From Syncephalastrum monosporum B8922 (Eukaryota; Mucoromycota; Mucoromycetes; Mucorales; Syncephalastraceae), in contig JNEN01000841.1 in the NCBI GenBank assembly GCA_000697355.1, forward strand, positions 248,001 through 312,000: 64,000 bases of DNA, written 5' to 3'. Shown here in pieces: positions 61,479 to 64,000 of the stretch. Position 1 is the first letter of the stretch. The number at the start of each line of letters is the position of its first letter. A program made the translations under genes and the position numbers. The notes under the pieces were generated by a model. It was not told where the DNA came from. It ran no database searches and saw nothing but the letters and a program-made list of their open reading frames with translations.

Positions 61479-63926
61479 ATGTCCATCGACCCTTCGAGTT
61501 TACAACATTCACTTGCAAAGCTACTCGACCACGCTGAAGACTACGCTGCTGACCTTCGTTTCGACTATTCTTCACTGACCCCGCTATGGGCGCACCGAGG
61601 TGAGCTTTTTTTTTTTTTTAATTATTATCGCTTTATAAGCTTGATCGCGATAAGCGATAAATTACCAACTACTTTCTGCGTCTTAAATGACACAATCTCA
61701 CATATGCTTACCTGCATATCCGATGCATATTCTGTATAGCTATCCTCCTGGCCCGAGCACCTGAGCCATTTCTGCGTCGCTACATGCCTGCCCTCCTAGA
61801 TGCAGGCAGCGATAAAGATCAAACCCTCGAACACAACGGACACTCCCTGATGGTGATCAGCGACCCACCGCTGCCGCACCACGTCCTACGTTCTCTGCTC
61901 CGCTTCTGGTACACCGACGAATGGCCCTCACCTGATAATGTAACTCCTCCGCTTATGAGGGATCAAACACCCTCGCCCGCCGACTCGGCTGTCTCGACCC
62001 TCTCCACGACGGAAATGGAGGTCTGTGCGCTCACGCGCGAACTCGAGTCGTACGACATACTCGGCTATAATCGCTCCCTCACGGACGATCTCGACCGCAT
62101 GCGGATACAGAAACTGGCCACGGATGTCTCCATCACGCTTGAATCGAACGACTCGGTCGCCGTCCATCGCGGCCTCCTCGCCGCCCGCTCCAACTACTTT
62201 TACGCCATCTTTTGCACAGACTTTGCTCATCGGAAAGAGCAGCAAGTGCGCTTGCCGGGTGATCTGTTTACGCTCCCTGTGCTCGATGTCATCCTTGCCT
62301 ACCTCTACACCAACAGCCTTCCTACCCTTTGCGAGCCCACGGCACCGCTCCAGTCCAAAAAGTACGCCCTGCGTGTCCTCCGTGACGCTTATCGCGCGGC
62401 TGACTATCTCGGCCACGCCGATATGATTGGCACCGCAGTGTTGAACGCCATGGAGAACCTCTGCCACGGCTTTAAATGTGTCTGCACCGAATGCGCTCTG
62501 CTCTTGCCCTCGATGCTGCTCTTTGCCGAGAAACACCACCACGCAAGGATGCGCGAGACGCTGATCAAGCTGTACGCGGATCCGATCCACTCACTCGCGA
62601 GCCTGTGGTCGACAAGGCCATTTGCCACCCTGGTGCAGTCGCGCCGCCTTATGATTCCTGCCATCATGAAACAGACACTGGCTAATATCAAAAAACAAAC
62701 AGCCATCCAGGTGCTAGAGTCGTTACACCTGTGTTTGTCCCGGTTGCGCAGCGCCGATCCCATTCCAACCTGGTCGGCTCCCGTGCGCGATCACGTTGTG
62801 GAACCGATCGTGCACCACACTGTCGTCATGATCTCGAACCACTTTGGCTTTTATTGCGTCGACTACCCCATCATCCCCTCCTGCGTTGACAATGGATTTG
62901 GCTTTTCGATTGATTTTCTCGAATTCCTGCTGCGCCGCGTGCTCCACCAGGGCATCAATGATTGCAACGCGGCCCAACTCTACCAGAGCATCGTGCGGGA
63001 CCTCATTGGCCGCCAAGAGCTGGAAGGCAGTCGTCCGGTGGATAATGTGCTTCTCGATGCTCGCCAGCGCTGTGTCGAGTACCTCTGCCTGCACTGGACT
63101 GATGTCAAGGCCCAAGGCGGCTTTCGTGCTGTCGAAAAGGATATCCTTCGTCTTTTGGCAGAAGGTAAGAAAGAAGAAAAAAATAGTAGCTTTGCAGCCC
63201 ATCTAACTTTCTCTTTTCTCTTTACTTTAGATATTGATGTGCCCTACCGCGCTCTCACGAAAACCTTCGAAACAGATCTAGCATCTCTGTTTGGCCTTCG
63301 AGCCGCCCGTGCGGCCTTACGACCTAAAAAGCAAGCGTCCGATGACCTGCGCATGCGACGCTCGGCCTCCATGCGGTGTACACAATCCACGCCACCGTCG
63401 TACTTTGACTATCCGAGTAAAGCGCCTCGCATGTCGGCTGACTATGCGCTCGAAGCCCGTCGTGAAAGCGAGCATACAGCCCCCCCTGCGGTGCACCGCT
63501 TCTCGTCCACGTCGTCCATCCTCCTCGCCGACGCGCTCTTGCCTATGGACAATGTTGTCATTGGCCCAGCCGGCCAACCCACCCCACCCAGCACAGCAGA
63601 GCCCAGGCGCAGCCGTCTCCGCTTTCAACTACCCGAGACGCCCCAGCGCTACCACACGATCTCGGTCCCGCCCACGCGAAATAATAGCAAAAACCGAAGT
63701 CGCTCCCCACTGCACAAATACCGCCTGCGCCTGAGCACCAGCAGCAGTGGCAGCAGCAGTGAAGATAATGCCAGCGATGACGAGACACCGACACGAGTCG
63801 TGCCCATGTTGGGCACCAAGGTCGAACTTTTGCGACGGCCGCTTCCTATGCAAGGCGTTATCAAATACATTGGCCCGGTCGAATTCGCCAAGGGTACCTA
63901 TGTTGGCATCGAGCTCGAAAAACGAT
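61479..63926 (+). CDS. BTB/POZ domain protein with C-terminal CAP-Gly domain, 3' end beyond the window
   Basis: Exons 61479-61599, 61740-63164 and 63231-63926; the last ends at a GTAAGT 5' splice site, so the gene continues past the window. The first 400 residues contain BTB-like segments: TLEHNGHSLMVISDPPLPHH and, more clearly, DVSITLESNDSVAVHRGLLA, RSNYFYAIFC and LPVLDVILAYLYTNSLPTL, then a BACK-like helical region. A Ser/Arg-rich linker follows, with RNNSKNRSRSPLHKYRLRLS. It ends in a CAP-Gly start: LGTKVELLRRPLPMQGVIKY, then IGPVEFAKGTYVGIELEKR. CAP-Gly domains bind EB-type tails and tubulin. The combination suggests a Cullin-3 adaptor or scaffold working at microtubules, but its partner is not known. 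Confidence 0.85.
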
Positions 63927-64000
63927 GTAAGTGTTTGTTTTCTTTTTTTTTTTTCCTTCTGCCTTGAGGTCCATGTTCGCCCTGCCCATGTGACTCACAC

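Overview
This is an ordinary nuclear chromosome segment from a fungus. The genes carry many short spliceosomal introns, mostly about 40-90 bp, with GT...AG ends and occasional TNCTRAC-like branch points, and they lie on both strands with short gaps. Fungal-type families are present (GET2, DSC3-like, LOA1/VPS66-like, mL61). So are genes that ascomycete yeasts usually lack: RAB3GAP1, a kaptin homologue, a MARCHF5-like RING-CH protein, NIPA and SRD5A3-type polyprenal reductase. That mixture, the pyrimidine-rich leaders and the intron-rich compact genes suggest an early-diverging fungus, most likely Mucoromycota. This placement is an inference; no rRNA or mitochondrial marker is in the window.

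Layout: 0-5 kb holds an F-box protein (-), a short-chain dehydrogenase (-), a 1.3 kb gap and RPB5 (+). From 5 to 8 kb there is a small membrane protein (-), an unrecognised spliced locus (+) and a GC-rich, strongly structured stretch ending in a T-run that looks like a Pol III non-coding RNA gene. From 8 to 20.4 kb there are a metacaspase (+), RAB3GAP1 (+), dolichol-phosphate mannose synthase (+), a hybrid histidine kinase (+) and glucosamine-6-phosphate deaminase (-). From 20.7 to 24.5 kb there are a MARCHF5-like E3 ligase (-) and a coiled-coil protein (-). A gene-empty, AT-rich stretch of about 3.1 kb runs from 24.5 to 27.6 kb. From 27.6 to 38 kb there are isocitrate lyase (-), the mitochondrial presequence protease PreP/Cym1 (-), a NIPA-type Mg2+ transporter (+), ribosomal protein eL41 with its start codon split by an intron (+) and a small helical protein (-). 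From 38 to 48 kb there are topoisomerase III (+) and ATG2 (+). From 48 to 60.2 kb the window is densely packed: prolyl-tRNA synthetase (-), polyprenal reductase (-), a DSC3-like ubiquitin-like membrane protein (-), a Sec2/Rabin8-type Rab GEF (+), kaptin (-), a LOA1/VPS66-like acyltransferase (-), GET2 (+) and mL61 (-). A BTB protein with a C-terminal CAP-Gly domain (+) runs off the right edge.

These are unlinked housekeeping genes rather than an operon or cluster. Several share a theme: autophagy and membrane traffic (ATG2, RAB3GAP1, Sec2-like GEF, GET2, DSC3-like), dolichol-dependent glycosylation (DPM1 and polyprenal reductase), and mitochondrial upkeep (PreP, MARCHF5-like, mL61, possibly a mitochondrial form of TOP3). 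I found no transposon, CRISPR array, prophage or canonical tRNA. The most unusual items are the structured RNA candidate at about 7.53-7.80 kb, the eL41 split start codon, the in-frame arginine-rich N-terminal extension of TOP3, the kaptin homologue in a fungus, the BTB/CAP-Gly architecture and the acyltransferase that lacks the usual catalytic histidine.
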